Of a DNA stretch of 64,000 nucleotides, positions 16,333 through 24,439 are shown piece after piece. Under the pieces are notes generated by a model that was given only the letters and a program-made list of their open reading frames with translations, searched no databases and was not told where the DNA came from. Location: the NCBI GenBank assembly GCA_019115765.1, contig DXCZ01000120.1, positions 1 through 64,000 on the forward strand, given 5' to 3'. The position numbers and the translations under genes are program-made. The stretch is from Candidatus Mediterraneibacter stercoripullorum. GTDB taxonomy: Bacteria > Bacillota > Clostridia > Lachnospirales > Lachnospiraceae. Position 1 is the first letter of the stretch. Every line of letters starts with the position of its first letter.

Positions 16333-16907
16333 AAAAAACAGCAAAAGGTACACCGGGATATCTGGATTATAAGAAAAAAGTGGAGATCATCCGAACCGTG
16401 ATCTATTTCGGGATAGTGGCGGCCATCTTCTTTTTGGGGTACAGCCAGACTCATACCAGACTGAACCTGCTTACAGTGGTTGCGATCCTCGGATGTCTTC
16501 CGGCAGGAAAGGCACTGGTGGGAGTGATCGCAAGATTCCCCTACCGTTCCATAGACAGGAAAACGGCGGATGATATCGCAAAGAGGACCGGCAACCTTAC
16601 GGTCTGCTACGACATGGTGATCACCAGTACGGAGAAAATCATGCCTGTGGACTGTATCGTTATATCGGGGCATAACATCTACGGATATACACATTACAGC
16701 AAGGTCAATCTGGATGAACTGGCAAAGCATATCCGCAGCATTCTGGCTCAGAATCAGCTTACCGGGCTGACGGTGAAGGTGCTGAATCAGTACAAACCGT
16801 TCCTTGCCCGGGCAGAGGGGCTGAACAATATTGCGGCAGTGGAAAAAGAGGATACAAGAGAGCGGGAAGAATCGATCCGCAATGTGATCCTGAATATTTC
16901 CATGTGA
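16329..16907 (+). CDS. Unknown membrane protein, 192 residues
   Basis: I do not recognise the family. A basic N-terminus (MKKTAKGTPGYLDYKKK) is followed by two close hydrophobic helices at about 20-38 and 45-63, then a soluble region of about 125 residues, probably cytosolic. Notable segments are YRSIDRKTADDIAKRTGNLTV, VDCIVISGHNIYGYTHYSK and a charged end (EKEDTREREESIRN). The protein is translationally coupled to the SDR and lies 16 bases before the RluA-like gene. Genes with this layout are often found in Lachnospiraceae genomes, but I cannot assign a role. Confidence 0.7.
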   Translation: MKKTAKGTPGYLDYKKKVEIIRTVIYFGIVAAIFFLGYSQTHTRLNLLTVVAILGCLPAGKALVGVIARFPYRSIDRKTADDIAKRTGNLTVCYDMVITSTEKIMPVDCIVISGHNIYGYTHYSKVNLDELAKHIRSILAQNQLTGLTVKVLNQYKPFLARAEGLNNIAAVEKEDTREREESIRNVILNISM

Positions 16908-16923
16908 TCCAAAGAGGAGAAAT

Positions 16924-18042
16924 ATGAAAGAACTTATTATAGGCACAAACGAAGCAGGACAGCGTCTGGACAAATTCCTCGGGAAATATATGAAACTCGC
17001 TCCCAGGAGCTTTTTATATAAGATGCTCCGGAAAAAGAATATTACTCTGAACGGGAAGAAAGCTTCCGGCAGTGAGATCCTCTCCCAGAGCGATCATATA
17101 AAGCTCTTTCTTTCAGATGAGACAATAGACAAATTTTCAGATGAAATTACAGATCAATTTTCATATATAACGGAAAAAGCGTTGAAGAAAACTTCAGGGG
17201 AGGGTTCCGGGACGAGACGGAAAAGCAGTTCCGGGAAAACAGATCCGGGCAGGGCAGATCTGGACATAATTTACGAGGATGCGCATACCATCTTTATAAA
17301 CAAGCCTGTGGGCATGCTGTCTCAGAAGGCGAAACCGGAGGATATCTCTCTTGTGGAGCATCTGATCACCTATCTGATGGACAGCGGACAGATCCGTCCG
17401 GAGGAACTGCGCACCTTCCGTCCATCCGTGTGCAACCGCCTTGACCGGAATACCAGTGGACTGGTGGCTGCAGGCAAGACTCTCGCTGCGCTTCAGGACT
17501 TAAGTGCCATGTTCCGGGAGCGTTCCATGAAAAAGTATTATCTCTGTCTGGTAAAGGGCCATGTACAACGGAACAGTTATGTGGAAGGATATCTGGTAAA
17601 GGATGATAAGACAAACAGGGTGACTGTCGCCAGGGAGCCTGTAAAAGGCGCTGTACCGGTTGCCACGGAATACAGACCTCTGCAGCAGGGACGGTTCATA
17701 GAAAAAGAAGGCGGCGGCCAGCCGGGGACCGGAAACAGAGGTATCCGGGAAGGAACGGATGTAACCCTTCTGGAAGTCCATCTGATCACAGGAAGGACGC
17801 ACCAGATCCGGGCACATCTGGCGTCTGTCGGGCATCCTCTTATCGGAGACTATAAATACGGTGACAGGAAGATCAATGACCGCTTTTGCAGGGAATATGG
17901 ACTGACATCTCAGCTGCTCCATTCATACCGTCTGTGTATGCCGGTCTGCGTGGGAGAGCTGGAGGAACTGTCAGGCAGGGAAATCACGGCATCTCCTCCG
18001 GAGCGCTTTGAAATGATATGTCGGGACTGCGGGGTGATGTGA
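16924..18042 (+). CDS. RluA family pseudouridine synthase with S4 domain
   Basis: A 372-residue RluA-type synthase. S4 domain at about 13-65 (QRLDKFLGKYMKLAPRSFLY), an unusually long serine, lysine and glycine-rich linker (about 70-115), then the catalytic domain. The catalytic motif reads CNRLDRNTSG, with Asn in place of the usual His before RLD, while the nucleophilic aspartate is kept. GRTHQIRAHLASVGHPLIGD is typical. A glycine-rich insert (EGGGQPGTGNRGI) breaks the catalytic domain. Target could be 23S rRNA; the exact site cannot be read. GAGGAGA lies just before the ATG. Confidence 0.9.
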   Translation: MKELIIGTNEAGQRLDKFLGKYMKLAPRSFLYKMLRKKNITLNGKKASGSEILSQSDHIKLFLSDETIDKFSDEITDQFSYITEKALKKTSGEGSGTRRKSSSGKTDPGRADLDIIYEDAHTIFINKPVGMLSQKAKPEDISLVEHLITYLMDSGQIRPEELRTFRPSVCNRLDRNTSGLVAAGKTLAALQDLSAMFRERSMKKYYLCLVKGHVQRNSYVEGYLVKDDKTNRVTVAREPVKGAVPVATEYRPLQQGRFIEKEGGGQPGTGNRGIREGTDVTLLEVHLITGRTHQIRAHLASVGHPLIGDYKYGDRKINDRFCREYGLTSQLLHSYRLCMPVCVGELEELSGREITASPPERFEMICRDCGVM

Positions 18043-18043
18043 C

Positions 18044-18577
18044 GTGGCTACATGGAACTCGAGAGGACTTCGGGGTTCTACTCTGGAGGAGTTTGTCAAC
18101 CGGACAAATGAGAGATATTCGGAGATGGGACTGGCTCTGATACAGAAGATCCCCACGCCTATTACTCCTGTAAAGATTGATAAGGAACACCGTCATATTA
18201 CACTGGCATATTTTGATAAAATAAGTACAGTAGATTATATTGGGGCGGTTCAGGGAATTCCGGTCTGCTTTGACGCAAAGGAGTGCAGCGCAGATACATT
18301 TCCCCTGCAGAATGTGCATCAGCATCAGATGGACTTTATGGGAAAATTCGAGCAGCAGGGAGGAATCTCATTTCTTTTGATCTATTATAGTACAAGAGAT
18401 GAGCTTTATTACATGCGGTACAGACAGATACTGAAGTTCTGGGACAGATCGCAGGATGGAGGAAGGAAGAGCTTCCGGTTTGATGAGCTGGAGCCCGGTT
18501 GGTTCATGGAATTGAAAAACGGGTTTTTCATCCCCTATCTCGATTATATACAGAAGGATCTGGATCTCAGGGATTGA
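18044..18577 (+). CDS. recU: Holliday junction resolvase RecU
   Basis: A 177-residue RecU, the Firmicute resolvase that cuts Holliday junctions in recombination and helps chromosome segregation. Family marks: NSRGLRGSTLEEFVNRTN, IQKIPTPITPVKI, the active-site block STVDYIGAVQGIPVCFDAKE, FPLQNVHQHQMDFM and QQGGISFLLI. The PD-(D/E)xK-like acidic residues and lysine (D in TVDY, D and KE in FDAKE) are intact. The start is GTG 18044, two bases after the RluA-like stop. In Bacillus recU sits with a penicillin-binding protein gene, which is not so here. Its stop codon overlaps the -35 of the his promoter. Confidence 0.93.
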   Translation: MATWNSRGLRGSTLEEFVNRTNERYSEMGLALIQKIPTPITPVKIDKEHRHITLAYFDKISTVDYIGAVQGIPVCFDAKECSADTFPLQNVHQHQMDFMGKFEQQGGISFLLIYYSTRDELYYMRYRQILKFWDRSQDGGRKSFRFDELEPGWFMELKNGFFIPYLDYIQKDLDLRD

Positions 18578-18602
18578 CAGCTGCGAGGAAAATCCGTATA
18601 AT
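18574..18602 (+). promoter_or_regulatory. Consensus promoter for the his operon
   Basis: TTGACA (18574-18579), 17 bases, TATAAT (18597-18602): a perfect sigma-A promoter overlapping the recU stop codon. The leader is only about 45 bases, too short for a T-box or a his attenuator, so control must act otherwise. Confidence 0.85.
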
Positions 18603-18654
18603 GACAAATGGATTTTAACGTATTAGCACGGTAAAGTGAAAGGAGATAACATAA

Positions 18655-19902
18655 ATGGAACAGAAACTTCATACGCCAGAAGGTGTCAGGGATATTTATA
18701 ACAGAGAGTGCGAGAAAAAGCTCTCGCTCCAGAAAAAGCTGAGTACCGTGCTGCATCAGTACGGTTATCAGGATATTCAGACTCCGACGTTTGAGTATTA
18801 TGATGTGTTCCGGGAGGAGATCGGATCTACATCTACCCGGGAGCTTTATAAGTTTTTTGACCGGGATGGCAATATTCTGTCTCTTCGTCCGGATATTACA
18901 CCGTCTATCGCAAGAGCTGCTGCCACTCTTTTTGAAGATGAGGATTTTCCTATCCGTCTCTGCTATGCCGGGAATACTTTTATCAACCACAGCAGCTATC
19001 AGGGACGTCTGAAGGAAAATACCCAGCTGGGGGCTGAGTTGATCGGCGATGATTCTATTGAGGCAGATGCTGAGATGCTGGCCATGGTAGTGGACGGACT
19101 GAAAAAGATTGGGCTGAAGGAATTTCAGATAAATATCGGACATGTGGATTTCATTCACAGCCTGCTGGAGAGCACCGGACTGGAAGAAGAGGAGAAGGAG
19201 GAAATCCGGACTCTGATCGCAAACAGGAACTATTTCGGTGTAGAAGAGATTCTGGATAACAGAAAGGCAGGAAAAGGTGCAAAGGAAGGATTTCGGATGC
19301 TGCCTGAGTTGATGGGAGGTCCGGAAATCCTGGAGCCGGCAGCCGCTGTAGCGCCAAGTGCTGAGGCAAGACTGGCAATTACCCGTCTGCAGCATATCTA
19401 TCAGCTGCTGAAACTGTACGGGGCGGAAGATCATATTACTTTCGATCTCAGCATGAGCGGAAGTTACGGATATTACAGCGGAATTGTTTTCAGGGCATAC
19501 ACATATGGAACTGGAGATGCAGTGGTCCGGGGAGGCCGGTATGACCATCTTCTTGAGAAATTCGGGAAGAATACACCGTCAATCGGATTTGCCATTATTC
19601 TAGATGAGCTGCTCAGCGCCCTTAACCGTCAGAAGATCGATATGCCTTCCGAGCATCGTAATCTGATCGTCTATACAGAAGAGACGGAGAAGCAGGCTGT
19701 CTCCATGGCAAGAAATTTCCGCAGTAAGGGAAAGAACATCCTGTTGATCAAGCGGGAAAGCGAGGATGAGCGGGAGAAGTATGAAGCCTACGGGAAAAGA
19801 GCTTCTGTGGTCAGCATGCTCTATCTGAGGGATGATCTTAAGATCGAGATGGTGAATCTTGTCACCGGCGAAGAAAAGGTTATCGATACGGCAAAGAAGT
19901 AG
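18655..19902 (+). CDS. hisZ: ATP phosphoribosyltransferase regulatory subunit
   Basis: A 415-residue HisZ, a paralogue of class II histidyl-tRNA synthetase that lacks aminoacylation and instead activates and regulates short-form HisG. The class II fold is seen in DIYNRECEKKLSLQKKL, the motif 2 segment LSLRPDITPSIARA, and the motif 3-like VVRGGRYDHLLEKFG. HisRS catalytic signatures for tRNA binding are absent. Being first in an operon and directly followed by a short HisG confirms the role. AAAGGAGAT stands before the ATG. Confidence 0.95.
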   Translation: MEQKLHTPEGVRDIYNRECEKKLSLQKKLSTVLHQYGYQDIQTPTFEYYDVFREEIGSTSTRELYKFFDRDGNILSLRPDITPSIARAAATLFEDEDFPIRLCYAGNTFINHSSYQGRLKENTQLGAELIGDDSIEADAEMLAMVVDGLKKIGLKEFQINIGHVDFIHSLLESTGLEEEEKEEIRTLIANRNYFGVEEILDNRKAGKGAKEGFRMLPELMGGPEILEPAAAVAPSAEARLAITRLQHIYQLLKLYGAEDHITFDLSMSGSYGYYSGIVFRAYTYGTGDAVVRGGRYDHLLEKFGKNTPSIGFAIILDELLSALNRQKIDMPSEHRNLIVYTEETEKQAVSMARNFRSKGKNILLIKRESEDEREKYEAYGKRASVVSMLYLRDDLKIEMVNLVTGEEKVIDTAKK

Positions 19903-19917
19903 TAAAGGAGTACAGAT

Positions 19918-20562
19918 ATGAAATACTTGACATTCGCCCTCACAAAAGGCAGGCTGGCAAGCAAAACTTTGGAAATGCTGGAGAAGCTGGGAATCACGTG
20001 TGAGGAAATGAAGGATAAAAGTTCCAGAAAGCTGATTTTTACCAATGAAGAGCTGAAGCTGAAATTCTTCCTGGCCAAAGGTCCGGATGTACCGACATAT
20101 GTAGAGTATGGCGCGGCAGATATCGGCGTGGCAGGCAAGGATACGATCATTGAAGAGGGAAGAAAAGTCCACGAAGTCCTCGATCTGGGATTCGGGAAAT
20201 GCAGGATGTGCGTCTGCGGTTATCAGGACGCGGCAGATCTTCTGAACCACCATGAACTGATCCGCGTTGCCACCAAGTATCCGAATATTGCAAAGGACTA
20301 TTTCTATAATAAAAAGCACCAGACCGTGGAAATCATCAAGATGAACGGGTCTATCGAACTTGCGCCTATCGTCGGGCTGTCAGAGGTGATCGTTGATATT
20401 GTGGAGACCGGATCCACTCTGAAGGAAAACGGACTGGTAGTACTGGAGGAAGTGTGCCCTCTGTCTGCAAGAATGATTGTTAATCCGGTCAGCATGAGGA
20501 TGGAGAATGACCGGATCCGGGAACTGATCTCAGAACTGAGGAAGCTGATTAGGGAGGATTAG
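19918..20562 (+). CDS. hisG: ATP phosphoribosyltransferase, short form
   Basis: A 214-residue HisG catalysing the first step of histidine synthesis, PRPP plus ATP to phosphoribosyl-ATP. It starts LTFALTKGRLASKTLEMLEKL and contains the PDVPTYVEYGAADIGVAGKD block and the PRPP-binding VDIVETGSTLKENGL. It lacks the C-terminal ACT-like regulatory domain of long HisG, so it must work as a complex with HisZ. The HisZ stop is 15 bases upstream. Confidence 0.96.
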   Translation: MKYLTFALTKGRLASKTLEMLEKLGITCEEMKDKSSRKLIFTNEELKLKFFLAKGPDVPTYVEYGAADIGVAGKDTIIEEGRKVHEVLDLGFGKCRMCVCGYQDAADLLNHHELIRVATKYPNIAKDYFYNKKHQTVEIIKMNGSIELAPIVGLSEVIVDIVETGSTLKENGLVVLEEVCPLSARMIVNPVSMRMENDRIRELISELRKLIRED

Positions 20563-20564
20563 AT

Positions 20565-21860
20565 ATGCGAATCGAGAAACTGGATGAAAGTACAAAGAAA
20601 AATCTGTTGGAGGATCTTCTGAAGAGGAGCCCCAACAGCTATGGAAAATATGAGGAGAGCGTCCGCAGGATCCTGGACGATGTGAAGGAAAAACGGGATC
20701 AGGCGGTGTTTGAATATACGAAGAAGTTTGACGGTGTGGAGATCGATGCATCAACACTTGTTGTCACAGACGAGGAGATCAGCGAGGCGTACGAAAAAGT
20801 AGGAGAGGAGCTGCTGGGCATTATCCGCCGTGCGCTGAAGAATATAGAGTCCTACCATGCCAAACAGATGCAGTACAGCTGGTTTGACAGCCGGCCGGAC
20901 GGCACCATACTGGGACAGAAGGTTACGGCACTCCACAGAGTGGGAGTCTATGTACCCGGAGGGAAAGCGGCGTATCCGTCCTCGGTACTGATGAATATCA
21001 TGCCTGCGAAGGTTGCCGGAGTGGATGAGATCATTATGGTCACTCCCCCGGGCAAAGACGGAAAAGTAACGCCGACCACGCTGGTGGCAGCTAAAGAGGC
21101 AGGAGCCGACAGAGTTTATAAAGTGGGAGGCGCTCAGGCTATTGCAGCTCTTGCATATGGTACAGAGAGTATCCCGAAGGTTGACAAGATCGTGGGACCG
21201 GGAAATATATACGTTGCCCTGGCGAAAAAAGCCGTATACGGACATGTGAGCATTGACTCCATTGCAGGCCCCAGCGAGATTCTTGTACTTGCGGATGAAA
21301 CAGCTAATCCGCGTTATGTGGCTGCGGATCTGCTCTCTCAGGCAGAGCATGACGAGCTGGCAAGCGCTATCCTTGTTACTACAAGCATGGATCTGGCTGA
21401 AAAGGTTTCCGCCCAGACAGATGAATTTATCCGTGAGCTTTCCAGAGGAGAGATCATTCAGAAGTCCCTGGATAACTACGGCCATATCCTGGTTGCAGAT
21501 ACGCTGGAGGACGCCATTGACGCGGCTAACGAGATCGCATCCGAACATCTGGAGATCATGACAGCTAATCCATTTGATGTTATGACGAAGATCCGCAATG
21601 CGGGAGCCATCTTTATCGGAGAATACTCCAGCGAGCCGCTTGGAGATTATTTTGCCGGACCTAACCATGTCCTGCCGACCAACGGAACAGCCAAGTTTTT
21701 CTCACCTCTTTCCGTAGATGACTTTATCAAGAAGTCCAGCATTATCTCTTACTCCAGAGATGCACTGGAAGAAATCCATACAGATATCGAGAAGTTTGCA
21801 GAAGCGGAGCATCTGACTGCACATGCAAATTCCATCAAAGTACGGTTCGAGGAGGAATAG
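20565..21860 (+). CDS. hisD: Histidinol dehydrogenase
   Basis: A 431-residue zinc enzyme for the last two oxidation steps of histidine synthesis. Conserved blocks: [38 protein letters not shown], the [15 protein letters not shown] catalytic region, [10 protein letters not shown] with zinc ligands, SEHLEIM, and [11 protein letters not shown]. Length is typical. It starts two bases after hisG with AGGGAGGA across the junction. Confidence 0.97.
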   Translation: MRIEKLDESTKKNLLEDLLKRSPNSYGKYEESVRRILDDVKEKRDQAVFEYTKKFDGVEIDASTLVVTDEEISEAYEKVGEELLGIIRRALKNIESYHAKQMQYSWFDSRPDGTILGQKVTALHRVGVYVPGGKAAYPSSVLMNIMPAKVAGVDEIIMVTPPGKDGKVTPTTLVAAKEAGADRVYKVGGAQAIAALAYGTESIPKVDKIVGPGNIYVALAKKAVYGHVSIDSIAGPSEILVLADETANPRYVAADLLSQAEHDELASAILVTTSMDLAEKVSAQTDEFIRELSRGEIIQKSLDNYGHILVADTLEDAIDAANEIASEHLEIMTANPFDVMTKIRNAGAIFIGEYSSEPLGDYFAGPNHVLPTNGTAKFFSPLSVDDFIKKSSIISYSRDALEEIHTDIEKFAEAEHLTAHANSIKVRFEEE

Positions 21861-21863
21861 ATC

Positions 21864-22454
21864 ATGGATGAGCGTATCGGAAGCTGTACCAGAACGACAA
21901 AAGAAACGGATATCACTGTCACGATTAACCTGGACGGACAGGGACAGAATAATATAGATACAGGGATTCCTTTCTTTGATCATATGCTGGATGGATTTGC
22001 ACGTCACGGCCTGTTTAATCTGGATGTGAGGGTGAGCGGCGACCTGGAGGTGGACAGCCATCATACGATCGAGGATACGGGAATTGTTCTTGGACAGGCG
22101 ATTCTGAAGGCCCTTGGGGACAAGGCGGGAATACGCCGGTACGGATATTTCATCCTGCCTATGGACGAGACGCTTGCCCTGGGCGCTGTGGATCTGTCAG
22201 GACGTCCATATCTGAACTTCCAGGCGGAGTTCACCGTGCCGAAACTGGGTGCAATGGATACGGAGATGGTACGGGAATTCTTCTATGCCGTTTCTTATAG
22301 TGCTGCCATGAACCTGCATCTGAAGATCCTGGACGGCGGTAACAACCATCACATGGCGGAAGCGCTTTTCAAGGCGTTCGGGAAATCTCTGGACATGGCT
22401 ACGTCCAGAGAGCCAAGGATAAACGAAGTGTGGTCCACGAAGGGATCACTGTAG
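21864..22454 (+). CDS. hisB: Imidazoleglycerol-phosphate dehydratase
   Basis: A 196-residue monofunctional HisB. Both manganese-binding motifs are present: FDHMLDGFARHG with DSHHTIEDTGIVLG in the first half, and NNHHMAEALFKAFGKSL in the second. There is no fused phosphatase. hisC, hisH, hisA and a full hisF are not in the window, so the pathway must be completed by genes elsewhere. Confidence 0.97.
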   Translation: MDERIGSCTRTTKETDITVTINLDGQGQNNIDTGIPFFDHMLDGFARHGLFNLDVRVSGDLEVDSHHTIEDTGIVLGQAILKALGDKAGIRRYGYFILPMDETLALGAVDLSGRPYLNFQAEFTVPKLGAMDTEMVREFFYAVSYSAAMNLHLKILDGGNNHHMAEALFKAFGKSLDMATSREPRINEVWSTKGSL

Positions 22455-22485
22455 CTTAAAAACAACAACAGGAGGATAAAACATA

Positions 22486-23769
22486 ATGAGCTATAAAAGA
22501 CTGACCCCCTGTATTTTCATTGACAGGGGCAGGGCGGTGAAATGGTTCGATGACGATACAGTCCTTTCTGATGACGTGATCGGACTGGCAAAACATTACT
22601 GTGAAAAAGGGGCAGATGAGCTGATTGTTTTTGATCTCTCCAACACGGATGAGGAGCACGATGAGTCTATCGACCTGATGAAGAAGATAAACCGCGTGAT
22701 CAGCATTCCCATGATCGCGGGAGGAAATATAAGAAGAACTGAAGATGTAAAGAAGATCCTGTATGCAGGAGCAAAGCGCGCGATGCTGAACTTTTCAAAA
22801 AATATCTCCAAGGATCTTATAGAAGAGGTGTCGAAGCGGTTCGGCAAAGAGCGGATTGCTGTATCTCTCAACGATTTTGATGCGTTATTCAAACAGCAGC
22901 ATCTCATCGAGGCGTACAGCTCTGAGATCGTCTTCATGCATCGTCTTGACCTGAACTCGGTAATAAATGTGACAAACGTTCCCTGTGTAGTTGTTACGGA
23001 CACTATGGATCAGAGCGAGATTCTGAGGATCCTGAAATCCGGAGGAGTGAAAGGAGTATCCGGACTGTTTATCAGCCAGCCGGATATGGATTTCAATAAG
23101 TTCAAAGATCTCTGTACCAGCCAGGGAATCCAGATGACTTCTTTTGAGAGCCTTATGGATTTCAATGAGTTCAAACTGAATTCGGACGGACTGATTCCGG
23201 TGATCGTACAGGACTATAAGACAAATGAAGTGCTGATGATGGCATATATGAACGAAGAGGCATTTGAACACACGGTGAAGACCGGACGGATGACATACTA
23301 CAGCCGCAGCCGTCAGTGTCAGTGGGTAAAAGGGGAGACATCCGGACATTATCAGTATGTCAAGTCCATAGCAGTCGACTGCGACAAGGATACTCTGCTG
23401 GCAAAGGTGGATCAGGTGGGAGCTGCCTGCCATACCGGCAACCGTTCCTGCTTCTACACCTCCATTGTAGGCGCTGATTATGATGCGAAAAATCCGCTTC
23501 AGGTATTTGAAAGCGTATACGATACGATCCAGGATAGAAAAGTTAATCCGAAGGAAGGATCCTACACCAACTATCTCTTTGAGAAGGGAATCGATAAGAT
23601 TCTGAAGAAAGTGGGAGAGGAAGCGACCGAGATCGTGATTGCGGCAAAGAATCCTAATCCCGAGGAAGTGAAGTATGAGATCTGTGATTTCCTGTATCAT
23701 GCTATGGTGCTCATGGTGGAGCGAGGCGTGACCTGGGAGGATATCACTAGCGAACTGGCAGACCGGTAG
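22486..23769 (+). CDS. hisIE: HisF-like domain fused to bifunctional HisIE
   Basis: A 427-residue three-part protein. Residues 1-210 resemble HisF ([37 protein letters not shown]) but look degenerate: the position of the first catalytic aspartate of HisF (PCLDV) reads PCIFI, the second region reads SLNDFDA, and the barrel is about 40 residues short. Residues 222-325 are HisI, phosphoribosyl-AMP cyclohydrolase, with [17 protein letters not shown], the DCDKDT metal site and CHTGNRSCF. Residues 335-427 are HisE, phosphoribosyl-ATP pyrophosphatase, with [15 protein letters not shown]. HisI and HisE should be active; the front domain is probably not a working HisF. It is the last gene of the operon and is followed by a terminator. 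Confidence 0.88.
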   Translation: MSYKRLTPCIFIDRGRAVKWFDDDTVLSDDVIGLAKHYCEKGADELIVFDLSNTDEEHDESIDLMKKINRVISIPMIAGGNIRRTEDVKKILYAGAKRAMLNFSKNISKDLIEEVSKRFGKERIAVSLNDFDALFKQQHLIEAYSSEIVFMHRLDLNSVINVTNVPCVVVTDTMDQSEILRILKSGGVKGVSGLFISQPDMDFNKFKDLCTSQGIQMTSFESLMDFNEFKLNSDGLIPVIVQDYKTNEVLMMAYMNEEAFEHTVKTGRMTYYSRSRQCQWVKGETSGHYQYVKSIAVDCDKDTLLAKVDQVGAACHTGNRSCFYTSIVGADYDAKNPLQVFESVYDTIQDRKVNPKEGSYTNYLFEKGIDKILKKVGEEATEIVIAAKNPNPEEVKYEICDFLYHAMVLMVERGVTWEDITSELADR

Positions 23770-23830
23770 GCAGGCCGGAGGCTATGTTCTGAATAAATAG
23801 ATAAATGGTCACATGAATTTTACATTTACG

Positions 23831-23875
23831 GGGAGACATGAAACTGGAAGAGACAGTTAAGTAGTCTCCCTTTTT
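23831..23875 (+). terminator. Terminator of the his operon
   Basis: GGGAGAC (23831-23837) pairs with GTCTCCC (23864-23870), an inner AACTG/CAGTT stem extends the fold, and five T follow. Confidence 0.75.
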
Positions 23876-23958
23876 AATACAGATATATGATAGGATTGGT
23901 TCTGTGTAAATAAGTGCTCTCATACACTATATATTAAGAAATCAAATCTGGTGATCTC

Positions 23959-24279
23959 ATGAATGATTCGGAAGCACGGCGCAGAGAACTGCTTCGGCAG
24001 ACTCGAAAACTGTATGACGACAAGAAAGACATTCCTGCAGTACATCCCAGGTATGGCAGTCTGTACCACGAGCTCTATGATAAAAAGGAAGTAGAGCAGA
24101 ACACCCAGGGCGGCAGCTTTTACATACGACTGGTAGTCAGCATTCTCTGTTTTATTTGTTTTGTGTATATGGATCAGGGAGACGTCAGTGTGGCTGATGT
24201 TGACAGCGATGCCATTGTACACCAGATCGAGCAGGATTTTGATGCGGAGGCAATCCGGGAAGTCTGGAAAAACCTGTAA
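23959..24279 (+). CDS. Unknown single-pass membrane protein
   Basis: A 106-residue protein that I do not recognise. The N-terminal half is charged and hydrophilic (MNDSEARRRELLRQTRKLYDD), one hydrophobic helix lies at about 57-71 (IRLVVSILCFICFVYMD), and an acidic tail of about 35 residues follows (VADVDSDAIVHQIEQDFD). The likely topology is N-terminus inside, tail outside. It stands alone between the his terminator and the promoter at 24328. CATACACTA just upstream resembles a sporulation sigma -10, but no matching -35 is clear. Ribosome site (CTGGTG) is weak. Confidence 0.65.
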   Translation: MNDSEARRRELLRQTRKLYDDKKDIPAVHPRYGSLYHELYDKKEVEQNTQGGSFYIRLVVSILCFICFVYMDQGDVSVADVDSDAIVHQIEQDFDAEAIREVWKNL

Positions 24280-24327
24280 TAATGCACTTTTTGTAAAACT
24301 ATTTCATTGAATGCTGATTAATCCGGA

Positions 24328-24356
24328 TTGACATCCTATTTTCATTTTAGTACAAT
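24328..24356 (+). promoter_or_regulatory. Strong promoter for the radical SAM-RNase G operon
   Basis: TTGACA (24328-24333), 17 bases, TACAAT (24351-24356). The leader of about 75 bases holds a CCCCAT/ATGGGG hairpin (about 24374-24396). Confidence 0.8.
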
Positions 24357-24439
24357 CTATACGGATTTAAGTTTCCCCATAGCAGATATCATGGGGGAGA
24401 ACTGTGAATAACGAAGTCTTGTGTAAAGGTGTTGAGTAA

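Noticed and set aside
18603-18654. T-box or histidine attenuator before hisZ
   Set aside because: The leader from the consensus promoter is only about 45 bases and holds no His codon run or stem.
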